From the NCBI GenBank assembly GCA_013812265.1, contig JACCTQ010000221.1, positions 1 to 35,796 on the forward strand: a stretch of DNA of 35,796 nucleotides, given 5' to 3'. This DNA comes from Actinomycetota bacterium. Lineage in GTDB: Bacteria; Actinomycetota; Thermoleophilia; Gaiellales; Gaiellaceae. Made by a program: the position numbers and the translations under genes. The number at the start of each line of letters is the position of its first letter. Positions within the stretch are counted from its first letter, which is position 1. The notes below the pieces were generated by a model. The model saw nothing but the letters and a program-made list of their open reading frames with translations. It was not told the origin of the DNA and ran no database searches. Shown here one piece after another: positions 27,147 through 35,250 of the stretch.

Positions 27147-28523
27147 TTATCCGGTTGCGGCCGCGAGCTGCTTCTCCTCGGCCATGAACTGCTCGACGAA
27201 ATCGGTCGTGACGTCCCCGGAGCGGAACTGGGGGTGCCTGAGGATGCGCTGGTGGAACGGGATCGTCGTCTTCACCCCGCGTCCCGAGATGTCGAACTCG
27301 GCCAGGGCCCGTTCCATGCGGTCGATCGCGCGCTCTCGGTCGGGCGCCCAGACGATCAGCTTGGCGATCAGCGAGTCGTAGAAGGGGCTGACCGTCCAGC
27401 CGGGGTAGCAGTGGGAATCGACACGCGTCCACGGGCCGCCGGGCGCCACGTAGGTGTCGAGCCGCCCCGCCGTGGGGGCGAAGTTCATGTCGGGGTCCTC
27501 CGCGTTGATCCGGCATTCGATCGCATGACCCTTGAAGACGACTTCGTCCTGGGTGACGGAGAGCTTTTCGCCGGCGGCCACGCGGATCTGCTCCTGGATC
27601 AGGTCGCAGTCGGTGATCATCTCGCTGACCGGGTGCTCGACCTGGATACGCGCGTTCATCTCCATGAAGGCGAGATTGCCGTCGTGGTCGAGCAGGAACT
27701 CCATCGTCCCAGCTCCGGTGTAGCCGATCGACAGCGCGCCGGCGACGGCCCGCTCGCCGATGTCCTTCCTCATCTCCGGCGTGAGGTGGACCGAGGGCGC
27801 CTCTTCGATCAGCTTCTGGTGGCGGCGCTGCACCGAGCAGTCGCGCTCGCCGAAGTAGACCCCGCTTCCGTGTGAGTCGCACACGAGCTGCACTTCGGTG
27901 TGGTAGGGCGCCTCCAGATAGCGCTCGACGTAGACGGCGCTGTCCTTGAACACCGCCTGTGCCGTCGCGCGGGTCGAGCGGTAGAGGCTCGGCAGCTCGT
28001 CCCGGCTCCAGACGACCGACATGCCGCGCCCGCCACCGCCGGCCACCGCCTTGATGATCACCGGATACCCGATGTCGTCGGCGATGTCGCGCGCCTCGTC
28101 GACCGTGTTGACCGGATCGACGGTGCCGGGAAGGAGCGGCAGCCCGGCCTTGGACATCAGGTCGCGTGCCGTGGCCTTGTCGCCGACTTTCTCCATCACG
28201 TCCGGCTTGGGGCCGATGAACGTCATGCCCTCGTTCTCGCAGATCTCTGCGAAATACGGATCCTCCGACAGGAAGCCGTAGCCGGGGTGGATCGCGTCCG
28301 CTCCGGTCTTCTGGGCGGCGCCGATGATGCTCGGGATGTGCAGGTAGCTTCGGCCTACGGCCGGCGGGCCGATCTGCACCGCCTCGTCGGCCAGTCGCAC
28401 GACGGCCGACTCGGCGTCCACCGTCGAGTAGACGGCGACGGACTTGATTCCGAGCTCACGACAGGCGCGGGCGACCCGCAGCGCGATCTCGCCGCGGTTC
28501 GCGATGAGGACCTTCTCGAACAC
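27147..28523 (-). CDS. accC: Acetyl-CoA carboxylase biotin carboxylase subunit
   Basis: MFEKVLIANRGEIALRVARACRELGIKSVAVYS; GGGGRGMSVV; EMNARIQVEHPVSEMI. Confidence 0.97.
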   Translation of the reverse strand: MFEKVLIANRGEIALRVARACRELGIKSVAVYSTVDAESAVVRLADEAVQIGPPAVGRSYLHIPSIIGAAQKTGADAIHPGYGFLSEDPYFAEICENEGMTFIGPKPDVMEKVGDKATARDLMSKAGLPLLPGTVDPVNTVDEARDIADDIGYPVIIKAVAGGGGRGMSVVWSRDELPSLYRSTRATAQAVFKDSAVYVERYLEAPYHTEVQLVCDSHGSGVYFGERDCSVQRRHQKLIEEAPSVHLTPEMRKDIGERAVAGALSIGYTGAGTMEFLLDHDGNLAFMEMNARIQVEHPVSEMITDCDLIQEQIRVAAGEKLSVTQDEVVFKGHAIECRINAEDPDMNFAPTAGRLDTYVAPGGPWTRVDSHCYPGWTVSPFYDSLIAKLIVWAPDRERAIDRMERALAEFDISGRGVKTTIPFHQRILRHPQFRSGDVTTDFVEQFMAEEKQLAAATG

Positions 28524-29006
28524 CTACTCGACCGGCTCCAGGAGCATCAGCGGCTGCTCGAACTCGACCCAGTCGCCGTCGGTGCAGAGGATTTGCGCGA
28601 CGCGCCCCGCCTGGTCGGCCTTCACGTGGTTCATCAGCTTCATCGCCTCGACGATCCCGACCGTCTGGCCCTCGTCCACCACGTCGCCCTCCTCCACGAA
28701 CGCCTTGGCCCCGGGCTGCGCGGCCCGGTAGAACGTCCCGACGAGCGGTGAGACGACCGGGTGGCGCCCGTCCAGCTCGGCGCCTTCGTCGGCGTCCGGC
28801 GCCGCCGCGGCGCCCGCCGTGCCGGCAGCGGGGGGAACGACGGTGCCCGCGACTCGCTCGATCTCGATCTTCGTTCCGGCGGCCTCGACGGAGAACCGCT
28901 GGACGGTGCTTCCCTCGAGGCGCTTGACGAGGTCGCGCGCCTCCTCCCAGACGGTGCGGACAAACTCCTGCTCGCCGCCGGGCGGCGTGCTGTTCGGCTC
29001 GGTCAT
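28524..29006 (-). CDS. accB: Acetyl-CoA carboxylase biotin carboxyl carrier protein
   Basis: VVSPLVGTFYRAAQPGAKAFVEEGDVVDEGQTVGIVEAMKLMNHVKAD (EAMKLM biotinylation site); ATG overlaps the accDA stop. Confidence 0.95.
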   Translation of the reverse strand: MTEPNSTPPGGEQEFVRTVWEEARDLVKRLEGSTVQRFSVEAAGTKIEIERVAGTVVPPAAGTAGAAAAPDADEGAELDGRHPVVSPLVGTFYRAAQPGAKAFVEEGDVVDEGQTVGIVEAMKLMNHVKADQAGRVAQILCTDGDWVEFEQPLMLLEPVE

Positions 29007-30715
29007 TCGCTCTCTCCGATCGGGGGCAGGGTGGGTTGACGGCCGGGTGCGCCGAACTTGCGGAAGCGGTCGTAGCGCTGCTCCACGAGCTCGTCCGGAG
29101 CGACGCGGACGAGATCCCGCATGCAGGCGACCACCGCCGTCTTCAAGTTGGCCGCGGCCGACGGGGGATCGATATGCGCCCCGCCCTCCGGCTCGGGGAC
29201 GACGGCGTCCATGATCCCCAGGCGAAGCAGGTCGGCGGCTGTTATGCGCAGCGCGGCGGCGGCTCGAGGGGCCTGAGCGGCGTCCTTGAAGAGGATGGTC
29301 GAGCAGCCCTCGGGGGTGATCACGGAGTAATACGAGTTCTCCATCATCAGCACGCGATCGGCGACGGCGAGCGCAAGCGCGCCGCCGCTGCCGCCCTCGC
29401 CGGTGACGACGGTGACGATCGGCACCGGCAGGCGTGACATCTTCATGATGCTCTCGGCGATCGCGATCGACTGCCCACGGGCCTCCGCCCCGAGGCCGGG
29501 ATAGGCCCCCGGGGTGTCCACGAAGGTCACGATCGGCATGCCGAACCTGGCCGCGTGCTGCATCAAGCGCATCCCTTTCCGGTAGCCCTCGGGGTTCGGC
29601 ATGCCGAAGTTCCGCTCCATCATCTCGCTCGTCGTGTGGCCCTTCTGGTGACCGATCACGGCCACCGCCAGGTCGCCGAGGCGGCCGATTCCGCCGACGA
29701 TCGCCGCGTCCTGCTCGAACAGCCTGTCGCCCGCCAGCTCGACGAACTCGTCGAAGATGTACCCGACGTACTCGAGCGTGTTCGGCCGCTCGATGTTGCG
29801 TGCGAGCTGCACGATGTCCCAGGCGGGGCGCCTGGATACCGTCTCCGGATCGGACAGCGGCTCGGCGCCCTCGGTCTCCGGGAGCTCCCCGGCTAGGTCG
29901 TGCAGCTGGAGGAGCTTCCGGAGCACTCCCTGCAGGTTCTCCCGGGGCTCGACGAGGTCGAGCATGCCGTGGTCGAGCAGGAACTCGGAGGTCTGGAAAC
30001 CCTCGGGCAGCTGCTGACGGATGGTCTGCTCGATCACCTTGGGACCGGCGAAGCCGATATAGCTGTTCGGCTCGGCGATCAGCACGTCGCCGAGCGTGGC
30101 GAACGACGCGCTCACCCCGCCGAAGGTGGGGTCGGTCAGCAGGCAGACGACGAGCACGCCCTCCTCGTGCAGCCTGGCGAGCGCGGCGCTCGTCTTCGCC
30201 ATCTGCATCAGCGACACGCACCCCTCCTGCATGCGCGCGCCGCCCGAGGCGCAGACGACGAGGAGCGGGATCCGGCGCTCGAGCGCCAGCTCGGCGGCGC
30301 GGGTGACGCCCTCGCCGACCGCGCTCCCCATGCTCCCGCCGACGAACGCGAAGTCCATGACGGCGAGGACCAGGGGGTGGCCGCCGACCGTGGCGGTGCC
30401 GTAGACGATGCCCTCCTGCCTGCCCGTCTTGCGCTGTGCGTCCGCGATTCGCTGTGCGTAGGGCTTGGAGTCGACGAACCCGATCACGTCGAGCGGCTCC
30501 AGGTCGGCGCTCAGATCGACGAAACTGTCCTCGTCGAGCAGCTGCTCGAGCCGCGATGCGACCGGAATCCGGAAGTGGTAGTTGCACTCGGGGCAAACGC
30601 CGAGGTTGCGGCGCAAACGCTTGTGATAGACGAACGCGTCGCACGACGGGCACTTCGTCCACTGGGCCTCCTCGGCCCGCGGCGGTGCGGCGACCTCAGT
30701 CAAGTGACCCCGCAT
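29003..30715 (-). CDS. accDA: Fused acetyl-CoA carboxylase carboxyltransferase beta+alpha subunits (AccD-AccA)
   Basis: Zinc ribbon CPSCDAFVYHKRLRRNLGVCPECNYHF, ASGGARMQEG (beta half), then RPAWDIVQLARNIERPNTLEYV...DTPGAYPGLGAEARGQ (alpha half). TTG at 30703 is an alternative start. Confidence 0.93.
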   Translation of the reverse strand: MRGHLTEVAAPPRAEEAQWTKCPSCDAFVYHKRLRRNLGVCPECNYHFRIPVASRLEQLLDEDSFVDLSADLEPLDVIGFVDSKPYAQRIADAQRKTGRQEGIVYGTATVGGHPLVLAVMDFAFVGGSMGSAVGEGVTRAAELALERRIPLLVVCASGGARMQEGCVSLMQMAKTSAALARLHEEGVLVVCLLTDPTFGGVSASFATLGDVLIAEPNSYIGFAGPKVIEQTIRQQLPEGFQTSEFLLDHGMLDLVEPRENLQGVLRKLLQLHDLAGELPETEGAEPLSDPETVSRRPAWDIVQLARNIERPNTLEYVGYIFDEFVELAGDRLFEQDAAIVGGIGRLGDLAVAVIGHQKGHTTSEMMERNFGMPNPEGYRKGMRLMQHAARFGMPIVTFVDTPGAYPGLGAEARGQSIAIAESIMKMSRLPVPIVTVVTGEGGSGGALALAVADRVLMMENSYYSVITPEGCSTILFKDAAQAPRAAAALRITAADLLRLGIMDAVVPEPEGGAHIDPPSAAANLKTAVVACMRDLVRVAPDELVEQRYDRFRKFGAPGRQPTLPPIGESE

Positions 30716-31373
30716 GGTGACGGCGGTGCTCGGTGCGAGACCTGGCGAGGGCGTCAGCGATCGCGGGGCGCTCGGGCGTCGGTCGGTCGCCCGCTCCGAA
30801 CACCTGGGCCACCACGAAAGCGAGCACGTCGGTGGTGCGTCCAAGCCGGTCGACCCGCGTCGCATCGACTGCGAGGTCGAGGGCGCGACGCCATCGCCCT
30901 CGCCGGATCTCGATCTCGATCAGGCCGTGCTGCGCGTACGGAACGTCGTGCTCCGGGTCGTCGTCGAACTCGAGCAGGCGCCGGAACGCGGCCTCGGCCT
31001 CGTCGAGCCGCTCGAGCTCGAGGGCGAGGTCGGCCACGTCGATTGCGGCCAGGGGATCCGCCGGGCGGGCTTCGGCGAGCGACTGCGCGGCTTCGAAAGC
31101 CTCGTCCCGCCGGCCCTCGCGGCGATGGATCTCGACGAGTGCGCGGAGGGCATCGACGTTCCCGGGCTCCCGTTCGAGTGCCTTGCCGAAGCAGGAGATC
31201 GCCTCGGCCGTGTCACCGGCCGCAAACGAGAGCTGGCCGAAGTCCACGAGCACGGAAGCATCGTCAGGCCGGAGCTCGAGCGCGCGGCGGTACGCGCTAC
31301 GAGCGCCCTCGAGATCGCCCTCTTCGAGGCTGGCCCTTGCCTCCTCGACGACCTGCTCGGCCCCGGCGTTCAT
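30696..31373 (-). CDS. TPR-repeat protein
   Basis: EGDLEGARSAYRRALELRPDDASVLVDFGQLSFAAGDTAEAISCFGKALEREPGNVDAL. Confidence 0.88.
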   Translation of the reverse strand: MNAGAEQVVEEARASLEEGDLEGARSAYRRALELRPDDASVLVDFGQLSFAAGDTAEAISCFGKALEREPGNVDALRALVEIHRREGRRDEAFEAAQSLAEARPADPLAAIDVADLALELERLDEAEAAFRRLLEFDDDPEHDVPYAQHGLIEIEIRRGRWRRALDLAVDATRVDRLGRTTDVLAFVVAQVFGAGDRPTPERPAIADALARSRTEHRRHHAGSLD

Positions 31374-31440
31374 CTATGCGTCCTCGCCTGGCGGGATTAC
31401 CCGCGCGTCATCCACCGTCGACCACTTCCCGGACAGGACC

Positions 31441-31782
31441 CTAGTCCCCGTCGGCGTCCCAGGAGTAGAACTCCCTCGCCGTGGCGTCCTTCGGCGACCG
31501 CCAGGTCTCGGGGTCGTAGGGCGTGATGTAGTCGTCGAGCTTGCGGCTGATCTCCTTGAAGAGCGGGTGGTCGCGTACCTGGTCGACCGCCTGCTCGAAG
31601 TCCTCGTCCATCTCGACGTAGTGAACGTAGACGTCGCCGAGGACGAAGAGGCTGCGGTGCCGAACCCCCGCGAGCTCCGGCAACTCGGACCGGTCCGACT
31701 CGGCGAAGATCTCGGCCACCTTGTCTTCGGAGCCCGGTTTGACCTTCGCGATGATCACACCCCGTTTGACGCGTCTCGCCAT
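31441..31782 (-). CDS. TcmI-family type II polyketide cyclase
   Basis: IFAESDRSELPELAGVRHRSLFVLGDVYVHYVEMDEDFEQAVDQVRDHPLFKEISRKLDDYITPYDPETW..ATAREFYSW. Confidence 0.88.
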   Translation of the reverse strand: MARRVKRGVIIAKVKPGSEDKVAEIFAESDRSELPELAGVRHRSLFVLGDVYVHYVEMDEDFEQAVDQVRDHPLFKEISRKLDDYITPYDPETWRSPKDATAREFYSWDADGD

Positions 31783-31937
31783 CGGGCTGGGAGCATACGC
31801 AGTTGGACGGCGCGCGTCTAGCGCCCTGCTTTCGCGAGCGATGGATTAGGATCGACCGGGTCGGCGCGGCCTCCGCTCGTCACGGACGGACTCCGCGAGT
31901 CGCGAGTGGGAGGAGAGCAGCCATCAAGGGACGCGTC

Positions 31938-32249
31938 GTGTTCCAGTTGCGGCTGAAGCCGGGCCGTGAGAACGACTTTCTCGAGGCGTACGAAGCGATA
32001 CGGAACGAGGTCGCTGCCGGCGTCGAGGGCCACATCGTCGACCAGGTGTGTCGATCGATCGACGACCCCAACAGCTGGTTGATCACGAGCGAATGGGAGA
32101 GCATCGACACCTTCGTCGCCTGGGAGCAGACCGAGGAGCACCGCGATCTGGTGAAGCCGATGCGCGAGTGCTGGGACGAGGCGAGATCCTTCAAGTACGT
32201 GGTGGAGCTCGAGACGGTCAATCCGCGCCGGGCGGTCGGCGGGGCATAG
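31938..32249 (+). CDS. Antibiotic biosynthesis monooxygenase (ABM)-like protein
   Basis: VFQLRLKPGRENDFLEAYEAIRNEVA...SWLITSEWESIDTFVAWEQTEEHRDLVKP; start uncertain (GTG 31938; SD-preceded ATC at 31923). Confidence 0.8.
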   Translation: MFQLRLKPGRENDFLEAYEAIRNEVAAGVEGHIVDQVCRSIDDPNSWLITSEWESIDTFVAWEQTEEHRDLVKPMRECWDEARSFKYVVELETVNPRRAVGGA

Positions 32250-32309
32250 GCCGCCGCGCCGTTGTACGATCGCCTCGGTTAGAGCCGTTAGTCCGACGGG
32301 AGGTGTGCC

Positions 32310-32675
32310 ATGGGTGAGTACTGGGCGGTGATGTGGAACGTCAGGCTCGGGACGGAGCAGGCTGTCGAGGAGCTGTTCGAGAATTACGGGCGGCCCGATC
32401 CGGTGGTTCGCGGGGAGGACGGCTCCGAGCAGGGCCGGCTCCTCAGCACCCAGGTGTTCATGAAGGACAACACCGTGGTGCGCGTGATGGAGTTCGAGGG
32501 GGACCGCAGGGCGATCTTCGGCCATCTCCAGCGGCAGCCGATCGTGCGTGAGCTCGAGTCCAAGCTGGACGATTACCTGGAGACGCCGCGCGACATGTCG
32601 ACACCCGAGGGAGCGCAGAAGTTCTTCCGGGAGTCCGGCATGCGTTGCTTGCTCGCGCGGGGCCACGACGAGTAG
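32310..32675 (+). CDS. SchA/CurD-like polyketide (spore pigment) protein
   Basis: MWNVRLGTEQAVEELFENYGRPDP...RLLSTQVFMKDNTVVRVMEFEGDRRAIFGHLQRQPIVRELESKLDDYLETPRD; GGAGG SD. Confidence 0.8.
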   Translation: MGEYWAVMWNVRLGTEQAVEELFENYGRPDPVVRGEDGSEQGRLLSTQVFMKDNTVVRVMEFEGDRRAIFGHLQRQPIVRELESKLDDYLETPRDMSTPEGAQKFFRESGMRCLLARGHDE

Positions 32676-32692
32676 CCGGGATTGATCGTCTG

Positions 32693-33697
32693 ATGGCGCG
32701 GGAGCGAATCGCCTTCATCGGCCTCGGCGGGATGGGTGGCGGCATGGCCGCGAGGCTGGCCGAGTCCGGGTACGACATGGCCGTCTACAACCGCACGCGG
32801 GCCAAGGGCGAGCCTCTCGCCGAGCTCGGAGCGCGCGTGGCGGACTCCCCGGCGGACGCCGCGCGGGACGCCGACGTCGTGATGCTGAGCCTCGCCGACC
32901 AACACGTGGTCACGACGATGCTCTACGGGCCCGAGGGAGCGGTATCGGCTCTGCCTGCCGGCGGCCGGATCGTGGACATGAGCACGGTGCCCCCGAGCTT
33001 CGCCCGGCAGCTCGGGGCGAAAGCGGCGGAGACGGGGCACAGCGCCCTCGACGCCTGCGTGCTCGGCGCGCCCCAGCACGCGCGCACCGGCGAGCTCCGC
33101 GTCATGGTCGGCGGCGAGGAAGCCGCTTTCGACGGCGTGCGCCCGATCCTGGAGACGATCGGCAAGGAGGTCGTCTACCTGGGAGTAAACGGGCTCGGCG
33201 CGAGCATGAAGCTCGTCCTGAACATGCTCATGGGCGTCCAGATGCCCGCCCTCGCGGAAGCCGTCGTGCTCGGCGAGCGTGCGGGCTTACCGCGGGACAA
33301 GATCCTCGAGATGATCGCGAAGAGCGGCTACAGCTCGCCGGTGATGAGCTTCCGCTGCCCGATGATGGCCGAGCGGACGTTCGGACGGGCTGCGTTCAAG
33401 CTCTCGCTGATGCGGAAGGACATGATGCTCGTGCTCGAGCAGGCGCAGGAGCTCTCGGTGCCGTTGCCGGTCACGGAGAGCGCGTATGCCATGCTCACGG
33501 CCGCGAAGCAGCAGGGTCTCGGAGACCTCGACGTCTCGGCGATCCTCGCGTTCCAGGAGCGGCTCGCGGGGATGAACGACTACCCGTGGCCCGAGCCGGG
33601 CCCGCCGGACGGCGGTAGGCTGCCCGGGGCGTCGGGGCCTCCGGGCGGCGGTAGGCCTCCGGGCGCCTCGGGCCTGTCGGTGCGTCCCGGCGCCTGA
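32693..33697 (+). CDS. NAD(P)-dependent beta-hydroxyacid dehydrogenase (3-hydroxyisobutyrate dehydrogenase-like)
   Basis: IAFIGLGGMGGGMAARLAESGYDMAVYNRT; DACVLGAPQHARTGELRVMVGG; NGLGASMKLVLNML. Confidence 0.93.
   Translation: MARERIAFIGLGGMGGGMAARLAESGYDMAVYNRTRAKGEPLAELGARVADSPADAARDADVVMLSLADQHVVTTMLYGPEGAVSALPAGGRIVDMSTVPPSFARQLGAKAAETGHSALDACVLGAPQHARTGELRVMVGGEEAAFDGVRPILETIGKEVVYLGVNGLGASMKLVLNMLMGVQMPALAEAVVLGERAGLPRDKILEMIAKSGYSSPVMSFRCPMMAERTFGRAAFKLSLMRKDMMLVLEQAQELSVPLPVTESAYAMLTAAKQQGLGDLDVSAILAFQERLAGMNDYPWPEPGPPDGGRLPGASGPPGGGRPPGASGLSVRPGA
33599..33670 (+). repeat. Two imperfect 36-bp tandem repeats in the dehydrogenase 3' end (12-aa units GPPDGGRLPGAS / GPPGGGRPPGAS)
   Basis: Direct comparison of 33599-33634 and 33635-33670. 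Confidence 0.85.
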
Positions 33698-33714
33698 CGG
33701 CCCGTCAGAGCGCC
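33689..33714. terminator. Bidirectional hairpin between convergent genes
   Basis: GGCGC-CTGACGG-c-CCGTCAG-a-GCGCC inverted repeat spanning the stop at 33697 and preceding the stop at 33720; no clear U-tract. Confidence 0.6.
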
Positions 33715-33719
33715 GGTCG

Positions 33720-34241
33720 TCAGCCGTCCCGAAGCGCCGCGTACCCGCCGCCGTGGAAGAGCAGCGGCCGCGAGTCCTGCTCGACCCCGAGCGCGACGAC
33801 CTCGCCGATGAAGATGTCGTGGTCGCCGGCCTCGTGGCGGGCGGCGAGCTGGCAGTCCAGGTAGGCGGCGGCGCGCTCGAGGATCGGGGATCCGGTCACG
33901 ACGGTGTAGTGCGGGATCGACTCGAACGCCGCCTTTCCCCTGGGCCGGTCGCGTGAGGAGAAGAAGCGCGAGATAGGCTCCTGGTGCGCCCCGAGGATGT
34001 TCACGGCGAAGGCCCCGTTGCGCTCGATCATCTCCGCACCTGTGGTGCCGCTGATCACGCAGACGAGGATCAGCGGAGGATCGAGCGAGACCGACGAGAA
34101 CGCGTTCGCGGTCATCCCGTAGACGTCCGCGTCCCCGTCGGTGGTGATGACGGTCACGCCCGTGGCGAAAGCGCCGACCGTGCTACGGAAGTCGGCGCCG
34201 GAGAATTCCTGCTGCGCCGGCGATCGCTCGGCTGCGCTCAT
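33720..34241 (-). CDS. Flavin reductase-like FMN-binding protein (HpaC/ActVB type)
   Basis: DFRSTVGAFATGVTVITT..DVYGMTANAFSSVSLDPPLILVCV; GDHDIFIGEVVALG. Confidence 0.92.
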   Translation of the reverse strand: MSAAERSPAQQEFSGADFRSTVGAFATGVTVITTDGDADVYGMTANAFSSVSLDPPLILVCVISGTTGAEMIERNGAFAVNILGAHQEPISRFFSSRDRPRGKAAFESIPHYTVVTGSPILERAAAYLDCQLAARHEAGDHDIFIGEVVALGVEQDSRPLLFHGGGYAALRDG

Positions 34242-34248
34242 CCGCGAC

Positions 34249-35112
34249 CTACGCGGACCCGGTGCCCCGGATCTCGTCGAGCCGTCCGCGAATGGTGGCG
34301 TCGAAGTCCTCGGTCGTTCCCATCGATTGGGCCACGAGCGAGCGGAAGACGTCGCGCTCCATCGAGAAGAGGGTCGTCGGCTTCACCGCGCGCACGGTGG
34401 CCATTCGCGGCGTGTCGCGGAGGATGGCCATCTCGCCGAAGAACTGGCCCTGTCCGAGCGTCGCGATCGATCTCGTCTCGCCATCGTCCTCCCGGACGAC
34501 CTCGACCTCGCCGTCCACGATGATGAAGAACTTGTCCGCCGGCGCCCCCTGCCGCACGACGACGTCCCCGTCACCGACCTGCACCGTCCGCAGGTGCGCC
34601 TCGACGGTCTCGACCCCCTGTTCCGGCAAGTCGCGGAAGACGCTGTAGACGAGATCGCGGTGGAAGGTACTCGGATCGGTGTCGCCGCCCTCGGCCGTGT
34701 TGTCGATGAAGCGCAGCTCGGTCGGGGTGATGCGGAAGTAGGACAGGTTCGTCCCGAGAGCGCCCGCGAGGGCAGGGAACTTCTCCTCGAACTCGCCCGT
34801 CACGCGCTCGATCTCGCTCGCGTCGAGGAGCGGAGCACAGTCGCCCCGGGCCTGGATGCCCTTGGTCTGACGCCAGTCGGGGGAGTACTCGTCGATCGCG
34901 AACGAGACGACGGGGTTCTGGTCGACGTGGCGGGCCGTTGTCGTTTCGGGGCGTGTCCAGATGTAGACGACGGCTCCGTCGCTGACATAGACGAGCGTCG
35001 TGGCATGCGGCACGCCGCCTGGCGACGCCGTCGCCAAGGTCAGCGTCTCATGGTCCTTCATGTATTCGAGTACGTGCGGCGGCACGTCGATTGCAGAGGT
35101 CTGACGCTCCAT
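34249..35112 (-). CDS. Pyridoxamine-5'-phosphate-oxidase-like (split-barrel) domain fused to cNMP-binding domain
   Basis: N-term: ETLTLATASPGGVPHATTLVYVSDGAVVYIWTRPETTTARHVDQNPVVSFAIDE. C-term: VVVRQGAPADKFFIIVDGEVEVV..GQFFGEMAILRDTPRMATVRA. AAGGAGGA SD. Confidence 0.9.
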   Translation of the reverse strand: MERQTSAIDVPPHVLEYMKDHETLTLATASPGGVPHATTLVYVSDGAVVYIWTRPETTTARHVDQNPVVSFAIDEYSPDWRQTKGIQARGDCAPLLDASEIERVTGEFEEKFPALAGALGTNLSYFRITPTELRFIDNTAEGGDTDPSTFHRDLVYSVFRDLPEQGVETVEAHLRTVQVGDGDVVVRQGAPADKFFIIVDGEVEVVREDDGETRSIATLGQGQFFGEMAILRDTPRMATVRAVKPTTLFSMERDVFRSLVAQSMGTTEDFDATIRGRLDEIRGTGSA

Positions 35113-35250
35113 GCTCCTCCTTGGCTTCGGGTCGTGGTGAGCATAATCATGACGGGTGGCGGTGCCCCGTACAAGCGACGCCGCTCCGGGGAGCGGGCCC
35201 GGCGGGCTACCCACTTCGCCTCGCTGGCCGGATGGAGTTAGACTCGCCCG

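Noticed and set aside
28524-30662. 712-aa ORF as a large fusion protein
   Set aside because: Only the C-terminal 160 aa (AccB) is real; the rest is an alternate frame of accDA
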